64,000 bases of DNA from Demequina subtropica. GTDB taxonomy: Bacteria > Actinomycetota > Actinomycetes > Actinomycetales > Demequinaceae. The position numbers and the translations under genes are program-made. This document shows, piece by piece, positions 35,892 to 44,533 of the stretch; position 1 is the first letter of the stretch; the number at the start of each line of letters is the position of its first letter. The stretch is taken from the NCBI RefSeq assembly GCF_000971235.1, contig NZ_BBMB01000009.1:1-64000 (forward strand), in the 5' to 3' direction. The notes beneath the pieces are model-generated. The model made no database searches, was not told the DNA's origin, and saw only the letters and a program-made list of their open reading frames with translations.

Positions 35892-38465
35892 TCACGCCTC
35901 CTCGAGCGCCCCGAGGCGCTGCGCGGCCGCGACCGCGCGGGCACGCGTCGGCTCGCCCAGCTTGCGCAGCACCGCGGAGACGTGATGCTCGACCGTGCGC
36001 GGCGACAGCACCAGGTCGCGCGCGATGTCGGGCGTCGAGAGCCCTTGCCCGAGGAGCCGCAGCACCTCGAGCTCGCGCGCCGTGAGCTGAGCCGTGTTGG
36101 TGCGTGCGGCGCCCCGAGGCCGACGCGGCAGCGGGAGGTCGCGCTGGCGTCGGGTGCGCAGCACGGCCTCGACCGCGAGAGGGGCACCGAGCTCGTCGAG
36201 CGCGCGCACGGCACGGTCCGCGGCCGCGGGATCGGGGTCGAGCGCCGCGGCGTAGGCGGCCCACACGGGGCTCCCGATCTCTGTCCACGTCCTTGCGGCG
36301 CCGCCCCAGTCGGCCGCGAGCATGCGCGCGAACGGCTCGGGCACGTCGATCCCGGGCTCGGACTCGATCCCGCCGAGCAGCCGCCACCACGCCAGCTCGC
36401 CCAGCGCCCACGGATCGCGATGGTCGAGCGCCAGGTCCCACGCGGACCGTGTGAGGTCCTCGACCTCCGAGGCGGCGCCCCGCAGCCAGGCGTCCTCCGC
36501 GGCGGCGCAGCTCGCCGGAGCGATGCGCTGGAGCTCGCCCGTGCCCGATGCGAGATCGGAGGCCATCGACAGGTATGCCACCGGGTCGTCCCCACGCCTC
36601 GCGGCGACGCGGCCCGCCGCGGCGGCCGCAGGGATCGCGGACACGGGCGCGACGCCCGAGGCCCCGAGGACGATGCGCGCGACGGCGAGCGACTCCTCGA
36701 ACCGCCCGAGGTCGCCGAGGGCCACGCACCGCCACGCCTGCATGTACCGCGTCCACGAGTCGAGGTCGCGCTCCTCGCAGTAGCGGATGCCGGCCTCGAG
36801 CTCGCGCATGCCCGGTCCGTAGCGGCGCTGCTCGACCGCGACCGCGCCCAGGTTCGTGTAGGCCCGCGCCACGTGCTCCTCGAGCCCGCCCGCGAGCGCG
36901 ACGTCCAGGCTCTGGTGCAGTCGTGCGGTGCCCTCCTCGACGCGGCCGGACATGACTGCCGAGGCGCCTAGGTTGTTGAGCGCATGCGCCTGGATCTCCG
37001 TCTCGCCCAGGCGCGTGGCGAGCGCGAGCGCGCGCCCGCCCCACCGCGTCACCTCGGCGTCGTCCATCGCGAGCATGCGCAGCTGCGCGAGGTTGCTGAG
37101 CGCCATCGCGAGCGCGGGGGTCTCGCCGTGCGGCTCGAGCGAGGCGATCGCTCGCGTCGCGTAGCGCTCCGCGTCGGCTCCGCGGCCCAGGAACCAGGAC
37201 AGTCGCGACAGCCAGCGCTCGTCCTCGCCCACCGCCGCGTCGTCCCCGTGGAGGGAGTGCAGCTCGAGCGCGTGCTGGCGCGCGGTGATGGCCTCGCGCA
37301 GCTGGTCGGTGAGGTAGCACTGGTAGGACAGCTCGACGAAGAGCGCCGCCCGGTCGACGCCCGCGACCCCCTGCTGGAGCGCCGAGCGGAACTGCGCGGC
37401 CGCCTCCCGATGCGCGCCCAGCTGCGCGGCCCGCCGGCCCGCCGCGGTCGCGTGGCGCACCACGCTCTCCTGCTCCCCGCATCGTGCCGCGTGGTGCGCG
37501 ATGCGGCGGTGATCCTCGGGGGTGCGTGCCTCGACCTCGCGCAGCGCGCGCCGATGCAGCTGGCGGGCCCGCAGCGCCGACATGCCCTGCTCGACGGCCT
37601 GGCGCGCGAGCTCGTGGCGGAAGCCGACGCCGTCCGCGCCTGCGACCAGCACGCCGTCGTCGAGGCACAGGTCGACGGCGTCGACGCCGCGCCCCGCGAC
37701 CGCCGCGATGAGGCCGGCATCCGCCGCCGAGCCGAGCGTGGCCGCGGCGCACGCCGCATCCTGGGCCGCCGCAGGAAGACGTGCGAACCTCGCGAGGACC
37801 GCATCGCTCACGCTCGCGGGAAGGGCCATGCTCCCCGCCGCGAGCAGCTCGCTCACGAAGAAGGCGTTGCCGCCGGTGCGCAGGTGCAGCGCGACGGGGT
37901 CGAGCGCTGCGTCGGTGCCGGCGACCAGCGTCGCGACGCCGGCGAGGGTCAGCGACGGCACCTCGACACGCATGGTGCGAGGTGCCGTCGCCAGGTCCCC
38001 GAGCAGCTCGGTGAGCGGGTGCTGCGCGGAGACGTCGTCGGGCCGGTAGGTCGCGGCGATCATCACGGGGATGCCGTCGAGCCGGCGCGCGAGGTAGCGG
38101 AGCGCGTCGAGCGTCGCCTCGTCGGCCCAATGGAGGTCCTCGAGGATCACGAGCGACGGCTCGGATCCCAGCGCCGCGCGCAGCGCCGTGAAGAGCGAGA
38201 CGCGGTCCCCCTCAGACTCGAGCCGCGGCCTGATCTCCGGCACCGCCTCGTGGAAGGCGGCGAGCGCATCGGCGGTGGTGACGTTGTCGGCGCCGCCGAG
38301 CCGTACGCGGCAGCGCGGGGCGGACTGCTCGGCGAACGCGCGCATGAGCGTCGACTTCCCCGCGCCCGCCTCGCCCGAGACGAAGGCGAGGACGCCGCTG
38401 CCGGCCAGCGCATCGTCCAACGACGCGCGCAGACCGCTCAGCTGGGCGTCGCGTTCGACGAGCAT
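35892..38465 (-). CDS. Large ATP-binding LuxR-family regulator (LAL type)
   Basis: The 857-residue protein has an N-terminal AAA/STAND ATPase with Walker A GEAGAGKST (residues 31-39) and Walker B LVILEDLHWAD, a long alpha-helical TPR-like middle, and a C-terminal LuxR helix-turn-helix (LTARELEVLRLLGQGLS ... SPRTVEHHV). Such proteins activate transcription after sensing an unknown ligand. It ends 6 bases from the anti-sigma-like gene (convergent) and starts 16 bases after a DUF4242 gene. Confidence 0.88.
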   Translation of the reverse strand: MLVERDAQLSGLRASLDDALAGSGVLAFVSGEAGAGKSTLMRAFAEQSAPRCRVRLGGADNVTTADALAAFHEAVPEIRPRLESEGDRVSLFTALRAALGSEPSLVILEDLHWADEATLDALRYLARRLDGIPVMIAATYRPDDVSAQHPLTELLGDLATAPRTMRVEVPSLTLAGVATLVAGTDAALDPVALHLRTGGNAFFVSELLAAGSMALPASVSDAVLARFARLPAAAQDAACAAATLGSAADAGLIAAVAGRGVDAVDLCLDDGVLVAGADGVGFRHELARQAVEQGMSALRARQLHRRALREVEARTPEDHRRIAHHAARCGEQESVVRHATAAGRRAAQLGAHREAAAQFRSALQQGVAGVDRAALFVELSYQCYLTDQLREAITARQHALELHSLHGDDAAVGEDERWLSRLSWFLGRGADAERYATRAIASLEPHGETPALAMALSNLAQLRMLAMDDAEVTRWGGRALALATRLGETEIQAHALNNLGASAVMSGRVEEGTARLHQSLDVALAGGLEEHVARAYTNLGAVAVEQRRYGPGMRELEAGIRYCEERDLDSWTRYMQAWRCVALGDLGRFEESLAVARIVLGASGVAPVSAIPAAAAAGRVAARRGDDPVAYLSMASDLASGTGELQRIAPASCAAAEDAWLRGAASEVEDLTRSAWDLALDHRDPWALGELAWWRLLGGIESEPGIDVPEPFARMLAADWGGAARTWTEIGSPVWAAYAAALDPDPAAADRAVRALDELGAPLAVEAVLRTRRQRDLPLPRRPRGAARTNTAQLTARELEVLRLLGQGLSTPDIARDLVLSPRTVEHHVSAVLRKLGEPTRARAVAAAQRLGALEEA

Positions 38466-38481
38466 CTGCCCAGTCAACCGC

Positions 38482-38733
38482 TCAGAGCCCCTCCACCACC
38501 AGGTGGATCTCGTCGGCGACCAGGCCGTGCGCCTCGCGGTGGACGGTGTTCGCGGCCTCCGCATCCGGGGCGTCGACCAGGCAGAAGATCTTGCCGGCCG
38601 ACTCGTCGACCCAGTAGCGGAGGTAGTGGACCCCGTGCCCGTCCTGCTTCTCGAGGTCGGCGGCGTGGGCCTTCGCGACATCGTCGATCCCGACCGGGCC
38701 GTCGAGGTGGTGGACATCCATGTAGAGCGCCAT
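38482..38733 (-). CDS. DUF4242 (SCO4226-like) nickel-binding family protein
   Basis: The 83-residue ferredoxin-like protein begins MALYMDVHHLDGPV and contains LRYWVDESAGKIFCLVDAP and EAHGLVADEI, matching the DUF4242 family whose Streptomyces member SCO4226 binds Ni(II). It is probably co-transcribed with the LAL regulator, so it might provide a signal to it; this link is inference. Confidence 0.85.
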   Translation of the reverse strand: MALYMDVHHLDGPVGIDDVAKAHAADLEKQDGHGVHYLRYWVDESAGKIFCLVDAPDAEAANTVHREAHGLVADEIHLVVEGL

Positions 38734-38816
38734 GGCGGTGCCTTTCGTGAGGTGCACGTCCGGGTGATCGTGCCCTCCGAGTCCATCGCGTCGCGGCGCC
38801 TCGCGGATCGGGGAGA

Positions 38817-39131
38817 TCACCTATGTTCGCGCGGCGCGCCTCGCGAAGTCCTCGACCGCGGCGAGCCCCTTCTCCATGAAGGCCGTCTCCCCGAGGTGGT
38901 GAGCGCGACCTCCATGCGGTCGCCGACGGCGAGGATGCTCACGGACAGCGTCAGGCGGTTCGAGCCGGTCATGCTGTAGCGCTCGTAGGTGCGCAGGAGC
39001 ATGCGCGCGTCGCCGATGCTGAGCTCGTCCTGGTGCTCGACCGACGCCGAGGTGCTTCCCCGGAGGATGGCGCTGTCGAGGTGCGCGGCGAGCGCATCCG
39101 CCGAACCGGTGAGAGATCGGGTCTCGTACAC
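38817..39131 (-). pseudogene. DUF6054-like gene with an internal frameshifting deletion
   Basis: From the GTG at 39131 the product reads like a DUF6054 protein through YERYSMTGSNRLTLSVSI and VALTTSG, then switches to a basic Arg-rich tail. In another frame the DNA continues with LGETAFMEKGLAAVEDFARR, the expected family ending, to a TAG at 38821. About 11 conserved residues between are missing. The junction lies at a CTCGGG, which suggests a small non-triplet deletion. AGGGGGC precedes the start. I recalled the family pattern from memory, so this call is moderate. Confidence 0.55.
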
Positions 39132-39199
39132 GTGCTGCCCCCTGTGGTCTGTGCTCGCGTTCCGGAGCCTAAGGTGCGCGGCGTCCCCGCCGCTAGCGG

Positions 39200-39241
39200 G
39201 ACGATGCGGTGGCCGGGAGCCGCCGGTGGTGGCGCATCGTC
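39200..39241. repeat. Inverted pair of GACGATGCG motifs
   Basis: GACGATGCG (39200-39208) and CGCATCGTC (39233-39241) are perfect inverted copies 24 bases apart in the divergent gap before the SnoaL-like gene. They could form a hairpin or a paired protein site. Confidence 0.6.
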
Positions 39242-39252
39242 GCGCGGGCGCG

Positions 39253-39258
39253 TAGAAA
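39253..39258 (+). promoter_or_regulatory. Possible leaderless -10 box
   Basis: TAGAAA lies 6 bases before the ATG at 39265; the last base departs from TANNNT. Confidence 0.3.
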
Positions 39259-39264
39259 CGAGGC

Positions 39265-39621
39265 ATGACCCGAGCGAGCGACTGGCTGGACGGCTACCTC
39301 AAGGCGTGGGAGACCAAGGCAGCGGAGGATGTCCGCGCGATCTTCACCGACGACGCGGAGTACTGGTACCGCCCCAACGACGAGGAGCCGGTGCGCGGCA
39401 TCGACGCGATCATCGAGGCGTGGATGGAGCCCGAGCCGGGGGTGCCCGTGCCCGACCTCGCGGTCCTCATCGAGGACGGGTCGCTGGGGATTATCAAGGG
39501 CACGGTCGACTACCCGGGGCACGAGACCTATACGAACCTGTGGGAGGTGTGGTTCGCGCCGGACGGCCGGGCCGCGAGGTTCGTCGAGTGGTACATGACG
39601 CCGCGCTCGCCGGCCTCCTGA
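39265..39621 (+). CDS. SnoaL/NTF2-like fold protein
   Basis: The 118-residue protein has the NTF2-like pattern: an N-terminal helix (WLDGYLKAWETKAAEDV), FTDDAEYWYRP, GIDAIIEAW and a sheet ending in FVEWYMTPR. Members act as small enzymes or binding proteins; the function here is unknown. The gene ends one base before tRNA-Lys on the opposite strand. Confidence 0.75.
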   Translation: MTRASDWLDGYLKAWETKAAEDVRAIFTDDAEYWYRPNDEEPVRGIDAIIEAWMEPEPGVPVPDLAVLIEDGSLGIIKGTVDYPGHETYTNLWEVWFAPDGRAARFVEWYMTPRSPAS

Positions 39622-39622
39622 G

Positions 39623-39695
39623 TGGGCCCCGTGGGGCTCGAACCCACGACCTACGGATTAAAAGTCCGCTGCTCTACCGACTGAGCTAGAGGCCC
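39623..39695 (-). tRNA. tRNA-Lys (TTT)
   Basis: A 73-nt cloverleaf has acceptor GGGCCTC/GGGGCCC and anticodon loop CTTTTAA on a GCGGA/TCCGT stem. CCA is not encoded. It follows the VanZ-like gene by 10 bases on the same strand. Confidence 0.95.
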
Positions 39696-39705
39696 GCCGC
39701 CCATG

Positions 39706-40254
39706 TTAGTCAGCGTCGCGTCTGCGTCCCGCATCGGATCCCCCCAGTGCGAGCACCACGCCGGCGGCCAGCGCGCCCAGGAACGCGCCCGAGGTGTTGA
39801 GGATGATGTCGTCGACATCGGCCACGCGGCCCAGCAGGTACTGCGTCGACTCGATCGCGGCGGACAGCGCCGCGCCCAGGAACGTCGCGGTCACCACGCG
39901 CATCGCGATGCCGCGCCGCGTCATGAGCGCCACCACCGTGCCGAACGGGATGAAGAGCACGATGTTGCCCACCAGGTTGAGCCACGGCTCGCGCGCGCCC
40001 GTGTTGAGCGCGCGGCGGATCTCCTGACCGGGGTCGAGGTTGACGCCGCCGGTCCCTGGATCGTGCGTCACGAGCGTGAGGCCGATGGTGATCCACCCGA
40101 TCACCGCGAGGCACGTGAGCAGCGCGGCCCACAGCGCGGTGCGCCGGCCATGCCCGAAGATCGCGCCGAGCCCCCACGCGACCAGCACCAGCACCCCGCC
40201 GATGAGCGCGATCGGGAGGGCCATCGTGGCCTCCTCATAGCGCAGCGTCAGCAT
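39706..40254 (-). CDS. VanZ-family membrane protein
   Basis: The 182-residue protein has four or five membrane helices with VGNIVLFIPFG and ESTQYLLGRVADVDDIILNT, the conserved VanZ-like motifs. Some members affect teicoplanin resistance, most have no known role. GGAGG precedes the ATG at 40254. Confidence 0.88.
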   Translation of the reverse strand: MLTLRYEEATMALPIALIGGVLVLVAWGLGAIFGHGRRTALWAALLTCLAVIGWITIGLTLVTHDPGTGGVNLDPGQEIRRALNTGAREPWLNLVGNIVLFIPFGTVVALMTRRGIAMRVVTATFLGAALSAAIESTQYLLGRVADVDDIILNTSGAFLGALAAGVVLALGGSDAGRRRDAD

Positions 40255-40310
40255 CGTTCCTCCTGGTCCGGTCGGGGTGTCAACGCGCCAGCGTACGTGA
40301 GCGTGCCTGG

Positions 40311-41222
40311 CTACGCGGCGAGCACGCCCAGCTCGGAGAAACCCCTCCAGGCCATCATGACGTTCAGCGGACGATCCAGCACGGCCCAGGACGCGCACTT
40401 GGCGACCGCGATGCCGCGCATGCGCGCCTCGAGCCCCGGGTCGTCGCACCCGGTCGCGTCGAGGTAGGCCGCCACCGCATCGTCCACACCCGCGGCGGGC
40501 ATCGCCGTGTAGAGGAAGGACAGGTCGACGGCGCGCTCGCAGCCGGCCATCTTGCCCCAGTCGATGATCCCCGCGAAGGCGCCGTCGACGCCCAGCAGGT
40601 TCGAGCCGTGCGGGTCCGCGTGCGACCACACGACGTCGCGCGGCGCCGGGGCGTCGAGGGCCTCGTCCCACACATCGCCCACGGCGCCCAGATCGAGCCG
40701 CTCACCGCCGGGACCCTCCGCGCTCGCGAGCCGCCGCAGCGCCCACTCGAGGTTCTCGGCGCGCTCGCACAGGGTGATCGACTGCTCCGGGTTGAACCAC
40801 GCGTCCGGGCCCGCGGGGGAATGCACCTGCGCGAAGGCCCGCCCGAGCGCCGCGCCGGACGATGCGTCGAGCGGCGTCGCATCGGCCGCCCGCCCGGGCA
40901 GCCACGAGACCAGGGCCCACGGCCACGGGTACCCGTCCTGTCCCACGCCGCTCTCGACGATGCGCGGGTGCGGGAAGTCCCACGTGGCCCCCACGGTGCC
41001 GAGCAGGTGGGTCTCGCGCGCGAGCGACCCGACCGCCTGCTCGACGCGCGGCAGGCGCAGGCTCAGGTCCTCGCCCAGCCGGTAGACCACCATGTCCCAG
41101 CCGTCGAAGCGCTCGCCGATCTCGAGATGCGCGAGCCCCGGCAGCTGCCGGTCCACGAGCGCGCGCGCGAGCCCGGGCGAGATGGCGGGGTGCGCGGGCG
41201 GCGGTCCCGAGTCGCGGATCAT
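40311..41222 (-). CDS. Aminoglycoside phosphotransferase-fold kinase
   Basis: The 303-residue protein has the APH kinase motifs: catalytic SHADPHGSNLL (HxDxxxxN) near residue 200 and IIDWGKM (Asp for Mg) near residue 220. It may phosphorylate an aminoglycoside, macrolide or another small molecule; resistance cannot be inferred from sequence alone. The ATG at 41222 is 6 bases after a TAGCGT box. Confidence 0.85.
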   Translation of the reverse strand: MIRDSGPPPAHPAISPGLARALVDRQLPGLAHLEIGERFDGWDMVVYRLGEDLSLRLPRVEQAVGSLARETHLLGTVGATWDFPHPRIVESGVGQDGYPWPWALVSWLPGRAADATPLDASSGAALGRAFAQVHSPAGPDAWFNPEQSITLCERAENLEWALRRLASAEGPGGERLDLGAVGDVWDEALDAPAPRDVVWSHADPHGSNLLGVDGAFAGIIDWGKMAGCERAVDLSFLYTAMPAAGVDDAVAAYLDATGCDDPGLEARMRGIAVAKCASWAVLDRPLNVMMAWRGFSELGVLAA

Positions 41223-41228
41223 CCGGCG

Positions 41229-41234
41229 ACGCTA
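41229..41234 (-). promoter_or_regulatory. Leaderless -10 box for the APH-like gene
   Basis: TAGCGT on the minus strand lies 6 bases before the ATG at 41222. Confidence 0.45.
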
Positions 41235-41404
41235 TCAGCGAGGGTGCTCGCGGCGACCAGGTGCTCGGGCATCCCGTCCTCCTCGCATCGCCGTGGGGTC
41301 AAGCCTAGGTCGCGCGCGCCGCGCCTGGCATGCGGTGTCGGTGCGGCCTGCCACGATGTACCCCGCCGTGGGGCAGGTGTCCCCGCGTGAGCTGAGGAGA
41401 GACC

Positions 41405-41917
41405 ATGACGACACAGCAGCCCGGCCACTACCCGGACGGCACGTACGCCGCCGCACCGTACGGCGAGCCGTACGCCGGTGCGCCTGCCGCGGACCCGTAT
41501 GCAGCGGCTCCCGTCGCCCCGTACGCCGGCGAGCAGTACGCCGGCGCCCCGTACGGTGGCGCGCCCTACGCGGGCGCTCCCGGCGCACCCGCCTCGCCCT
41601 TCGGCATGGGCCCCGGCTCCTTCGTGTTCACGCCGCGCGTCGGCGCCTTCGTCGGAACGTACCTGCTGGCCATCCTCATCATCGTGTTCACATTCGGCAT
41701 CCTCACCCCCTACGCGGTGGTCCTGCTCGAGCGCTACAAGGCCAAGTCCTCGACCATCGATGGACGCCAGCTCGTGTTCGTGGGCAGCGCCGCCGAGCTC
41801 TTCGGCAAGTGGATCTGGTGGCTCTTCCTCACCGTGATCACCTTCGGGATCTACTCCTTCTGGTGGTACCCGAAGATGTTCCAGTGGACCTGGCAGAACC
41901 TGCGTTTCGCATCGTGA
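41405..41917 (+). CDS. DUF898-like membrane protein with a Pro/Tyr/Ala-rich N-terminus
   Basis: The 170-residue protein begins with about 65 residues of low complexity (repeated PYAGAP and PYGG units), followed by two membrane helices and the DUF898/YjgN-like ending FGIYSFWWYPKMFQWTWQN. The function is unknown. GAGGAG lies 5 bases before the ATG. A clear terminator follows. Confidence 0.75.
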   Translation: MTTQQPGHYPDGTYAAAPYGEPYAGAPAADPYAAAPVAPYAGEQYAGAPYGGAPYAGAPGAPASPFGMGPGSFVFTPRVGAFVGTYLLAILIIVFTFGILTPYAVVLLERYKAKSSTIDGRQLVFVGSAAELFGKWIWWLFLTVITFGIYSFWWYPKMFQWTWQNLRFAS

Positions 41918-41926
41918 ACCGAGGGT

Positions 41927-41951
41927 GCCGGGGTCGTTGTCAGACCCCGGC
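41927..41951 (+). terminator. Terminator of the DUF898-like gene
   Basis: GCCGGGGTC and GACCCCGGC form a perfect 9-bp stem with a 7-base loop, 9 bases after the stop. The next promoter box begins 3 bases later. Confidence 0.75.
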
Positions 41952-41953
41952 GC

Positions 41954-41959
41954 TAATCT
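41954..41959 (+). promoter_or_regulatory. Leaderless -10 box for the small protein gene
   Basis: TAATCT lies 7 bases before the ATG at 41967. Confidence 0.45.
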
Positions 41960-41966
41960 CACGCGC

Positions 41967-42185
41967 ATGATCGACGTGGAGCTTCTGGAGAGCATGCGCG
42001 CCGCCGCAAGGCGAGCCGCGCAGGGCATGGGCGCGGAGCCGCCGCTGGCCGAGCGGATCGCGCAGGACGTGGTCGCGCGCCTCATCGCGGGCGGGCTCGC
42101 GCAGCTCGAGGATCCGGTCGCCCACGCCGCCGCGTGCGGCGCTGGCGATGCCGTCGCGCGCGTGGGGCGCGGCCGGGCGGCCTGA
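41967..42185 (+). CDS. Small helical protein of unknown function
   Basis: The 72-residue product is mostly helical and Ala-rich with no recognised motif. The start is supported by the leaderless box just upstream and by the terminator before it. Confidence 0.55.
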   Translation: MIDVELLESMRAAARRAAQGMGAEPPLAERIAQDVVARLIAGGLAQLEDPVAHAAACGAGDAVARVGRGRAA

Positions 42186-42203
42186 CGCGGACGCGGCCCG
42201 CCC

Positions 42204-42209
42204 TACGCT
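42204..42209 (+). promoter_or_regulatory. Leaderless -10 box for the DUF1349 gene
   Basis: TACGCT lies 6 bases before the ATG at 42216. Confidence 0.45.
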
Positions 42210-42215
42210 GGCGCC

Positions 42216-42806
42216 ATGGAGCTCGCTGACCTGCTCGAGACCGGGGCATGGACCTCGGCACCGGTCGCCGTACGCCTCGAGGGCGCGGCGCTGACGGTGG
42301 AGGCGCGGGAGGGCTCCGACGCGTGGCGGACCACCAGCTACGGGTTCATCCACGACGACGCCCACGCCCTGGTGGCGCCGTTCGGCGCCGAGGCCGCGAT
42401 CGAGGTGTCGTGGGTGCTGGACTACGACGCGCAGTTCGATCAGGCGGGCGTCATGCTCCGTGTCGACGCGGAGACCTGGATCAAGGCCGGGGTCGAGGTC
42501 TCTGACGGGGTGGCGCAGGTGGGCGCCGTGGTGACGCACGGTCGCTCCGACTGGTCGGTGGCCCCGGTCCCGGAATGGGCGGGCCGCGAGGTCACCGTGC
42601 GGGCCTCCCGGTCCGGTGACGCGGTGACGGTGCGCGCCCGCGTCGAGGGCGAGCCGTGGCGGCTGGTCCGCGTCGCTCCGCTCGACCCTGACGCGACCGT
42701 CCTGGCGGGGCCCTTCTGCTGCGCCCCCACCCGTGCGGGGCTCGTGGTGACCTTCACGGGGGTGCGCGTCGGCGAGCCGGACGCGGCGCTCCATCCGGAG
42801 CCGTGA
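42216..42806 (+). CDS. DUF1349 concanavalin-like protein
   Basis: The 196-residue protein has the DUF1349 jelly-roll pattern: YGFIHDDAH, YDAQFDQAGVMLR, TWIKAGVEVSDG and GPFCCAPTRAGLVVTF. Family members have a concanavalin/glucanase-like fold and may bind carbohydrate. There is no signal peptide. The stop is one base from the AzlD stop on the other strand. Confidence 0.82.
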   Translation: MELADLLETGAWTSAPVAVRLEGAALTVEAREGSDAWRTTSYGFIHDDAHALVAPFGAEAAIEVSWVLDYDAQFDQAGVMLRVDAETWIKAGVEVSDGVAQVGAVVTHGRSDWSVAPVPEWAGREVTVRASRSGDAVTVRARVEGEPWRLVRVAPLDPDATVLAGPFCCAPTRAGLVVTFTGVRVGEPDAALHPEP

Positions 42807-42807
42807 G

Positions 42808-43122
42808 CTAGAGCCCCGCGAGCAGGAGCGCCCCGAACGCGACCACGCCCGCCGCGACGGTCACGCCCATGGACCGCTTCCAGAGCGCGACGCCCGTTGC
42901 GACCACCGCGGCGAGGTGCCAGGCCCCGAAGCCGCGCCATTCGGTCCCGTCGAGCAGGAGCGCGTTGGCCACGATCGCCGCCATCGCGGCCGGGCCCACC
43001 AGGGCGAGCGCACGCGTCACGCCCGGCGGCAGCTCACGGTCGCCGCCCAGCAGCGCGACGCCCGACAGGCGGATCAGGTACGTGCCCACGGCCGCGGCGG
43101 TGAACACCAGGAACGCCGTCAC
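42808..43122 (-). CDS. azlD: AzlD-type branched-chain amino acid exporter subunit
   Basis: The 104-residue protein has three to four membrane helices and the family pattern YLIRLSGVALLG and NALLLDG. It works with AzlC to export branched-chain amino acids. The GTG at 43122 overlaps the AzlC stop as GTGA. Confidence 0.85.
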   Translation of the reverse strand: MTAFLVFTAAAVGTYLIRLSGVALLGGDRELPPGVTRALALVGPAAMAAIVANALLLDGTEWRGFGAWHLAAVVATGVALWKRSMGVTVAAGVVAFGALLLAGL

Positions 43123-43901
43123 GACGCCCCCTGCTCGTCCTCGAGGGCGGGCCGGGCCGCGGGCTCCGCCGCCGCATCGTCCGTGCGCGCGCGGCGGGGG
43201 ACCATCGCGCCCGCCGTGATCCCGGCGAGCGCCCCGCCGAGCACGTTGAGCCCGTAGGGCAGGTCGCGACCCAGCAGCACGACCGCCACGGAGACGGCGA
43301 CGGCCACCAGCGCGGGGGAGTCCCGCAGGCCGGGCACCAGCACCGCGAGGAACATGAGCGGCACGATGAACCCGATCTGCCACGAGTCCGGGATGACGGG
43401 GCCGAGCGCGATCCCTGCGGCGGTGCCCATCGCCCACACGGCCACGAACGGGCCCGAGGCGCCCCAGATGAACCACCGGCGGCGCACCGGGTCGGGCCAG
43501 CGCTCGGCGTGCTGGAGCGACACCACCGCGGACTGGTCCGTCATCACGTGCGCGAGGCCCAGCCGCCACCGGCGCGGGAACGCGGAGAACACCGGCGCGA
43601 GGGCCGCGGAGTAGAGGGCGAGCCGGGCGTTGATCACCAGCGCCGTCAGCACAGCGATCGCGGCCGGGGCGCCCGCGCGCAGCTGCTCGACCATCGCGAT
43701 CTGGCTCGCGCCGGCCACCACCGTGACCGAGGCGTAGTTGCCCACCCAGGCGTTGATCCCCGCGACCCGCACGAGCGCCCCGAACGCGAGACCGAACAGC
43801 ACCGCGCCCGGCATCAGCGGCGCGACGGCGCGGATGCCCGCCCACGTGTCGGCCCACTGCTGGGGGCCGATGCGCAGGAAGGTCCGCTCGCGAGTGCTCA
43901 C
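43119..43901 (-). CDS. azlC: AzlC-type branched-chain amino acid exporter subunit
   Basis: The 260-residue membrane protein matches AzlC: APLMPGAVLFGLAFGAL near the start, and NARLALYSAAL and VMTDQSAVV in the middle. The start is GTG at 43901 with CACACT 7 bases upstream and no ribosome site. It is the first gene of azlCD. Confidence 0.87.
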   Translation of the reverse strand: MSTRERTFLRIGPQQWADTWAGIRAVAPLMPGAVLFGLAFGALVRVAGINAWVGNYASVTVVAGASQIAMVEQLRAGAPAAIAVLTALVINARLALYSAALAPVFSAFPRRWRLGLAHVMTDQSAVVSLQHAERWPDPVRRRWFIWGASGPFVAVWAMGTAAGIALGPVIPDSWQIGFIVPLMFLAVLVPGLRDSPALVAVAVSVAVVLLGRDLPYGLNVLGGALAGITAGAMVPRRARTDDAAAEPAARPALEDEQGAS

Positions 43902-43992
43902 CCGAGCGAGTGTGGCACGCCGCGGTGCCGGGCGGATGTCCCGGACAGGTCCGGACGCACCGCGACCCCGGCACGGGGCCGGGGTCGCGGTG

Positions 43993-44000
43993 GACGATGC
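43993..44000 (+). repeat. Copy of the iterated GACGATGC motif
   Basis: GTGGACGATGCGCGG lies just after the end of the DUF1540 gene. Confidence 0.5.
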
Positions 44001-44009
44001 GCGGTGCGG

Positions 44010-44297
44010 CTACACGCGCGCCGCGAAGGTGAGGCAGTCGGCGACGTCGGTGCTGCCGCCCACCGCGATCGAGTCCGCGGTGCACATGAGGTTGTCGTTG
44101 TGCTGGCACTCCTCGAGCGAGCACGCTCCCACGGCCGCGGTGGCGTCCGCGCCGCCCTTGTGGGACGAGTCGACGAACGTGTTGCACGCGGCGTGGGCTC
44201 CGACCGAGATCGCGCCGGCGTGGCAGCCGTCGTGGTTGTAGCCGCACGTCTCCACGGAGCACGAGGAGACGATGGGAAGTCCGATCGAGACAGGCAT
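44010..44297 (-). CDS. DUF1540 protein with two Cys-rich repeats
   Basis: The 95-residue protein holds two similar units: CSVETCGYNHDGCHAGAI and CSLEECQHNDNLMCTADS, each followed by a further Cys in CNTF or CLTF. This fits the DUF1540 family, small proteins likely binding a metal through Cys. GGAGG lies 5 bases before the ATG at 44297. The function is unknown. Confidence 0.8.
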   Translation of the reverse strand: MPVSIGLPIVSSCSVETCGYNHDGCHAGAISVGAHAACNTFVDSSHKGGADATAAVGACSLEECQHNDNLMCTADSIAVGGSTDVADCLTFAARV

Positions 44298-44533
44298 GGC
44301 ACCCTCCAACGGTTCGCGTCCGCCGGTCCGTCCCGGCGGCCCTCGTCCCGAATCTACGCGCCTTCCTCGGGATGGGAAGGGTCTGCGGATATGTGCGCTC
44401 ACAGCATGTCGATAATCCGCGTCTGCGGGGACCGTGCCACAAGTTGAGGAGGGACGGGAACAAATATCGGCAGTTGGTCGTCTGTATGGGTGTACCCACC
44501 ACGGCGTGAGTCGCATGGGACACCCAGGTGAGA

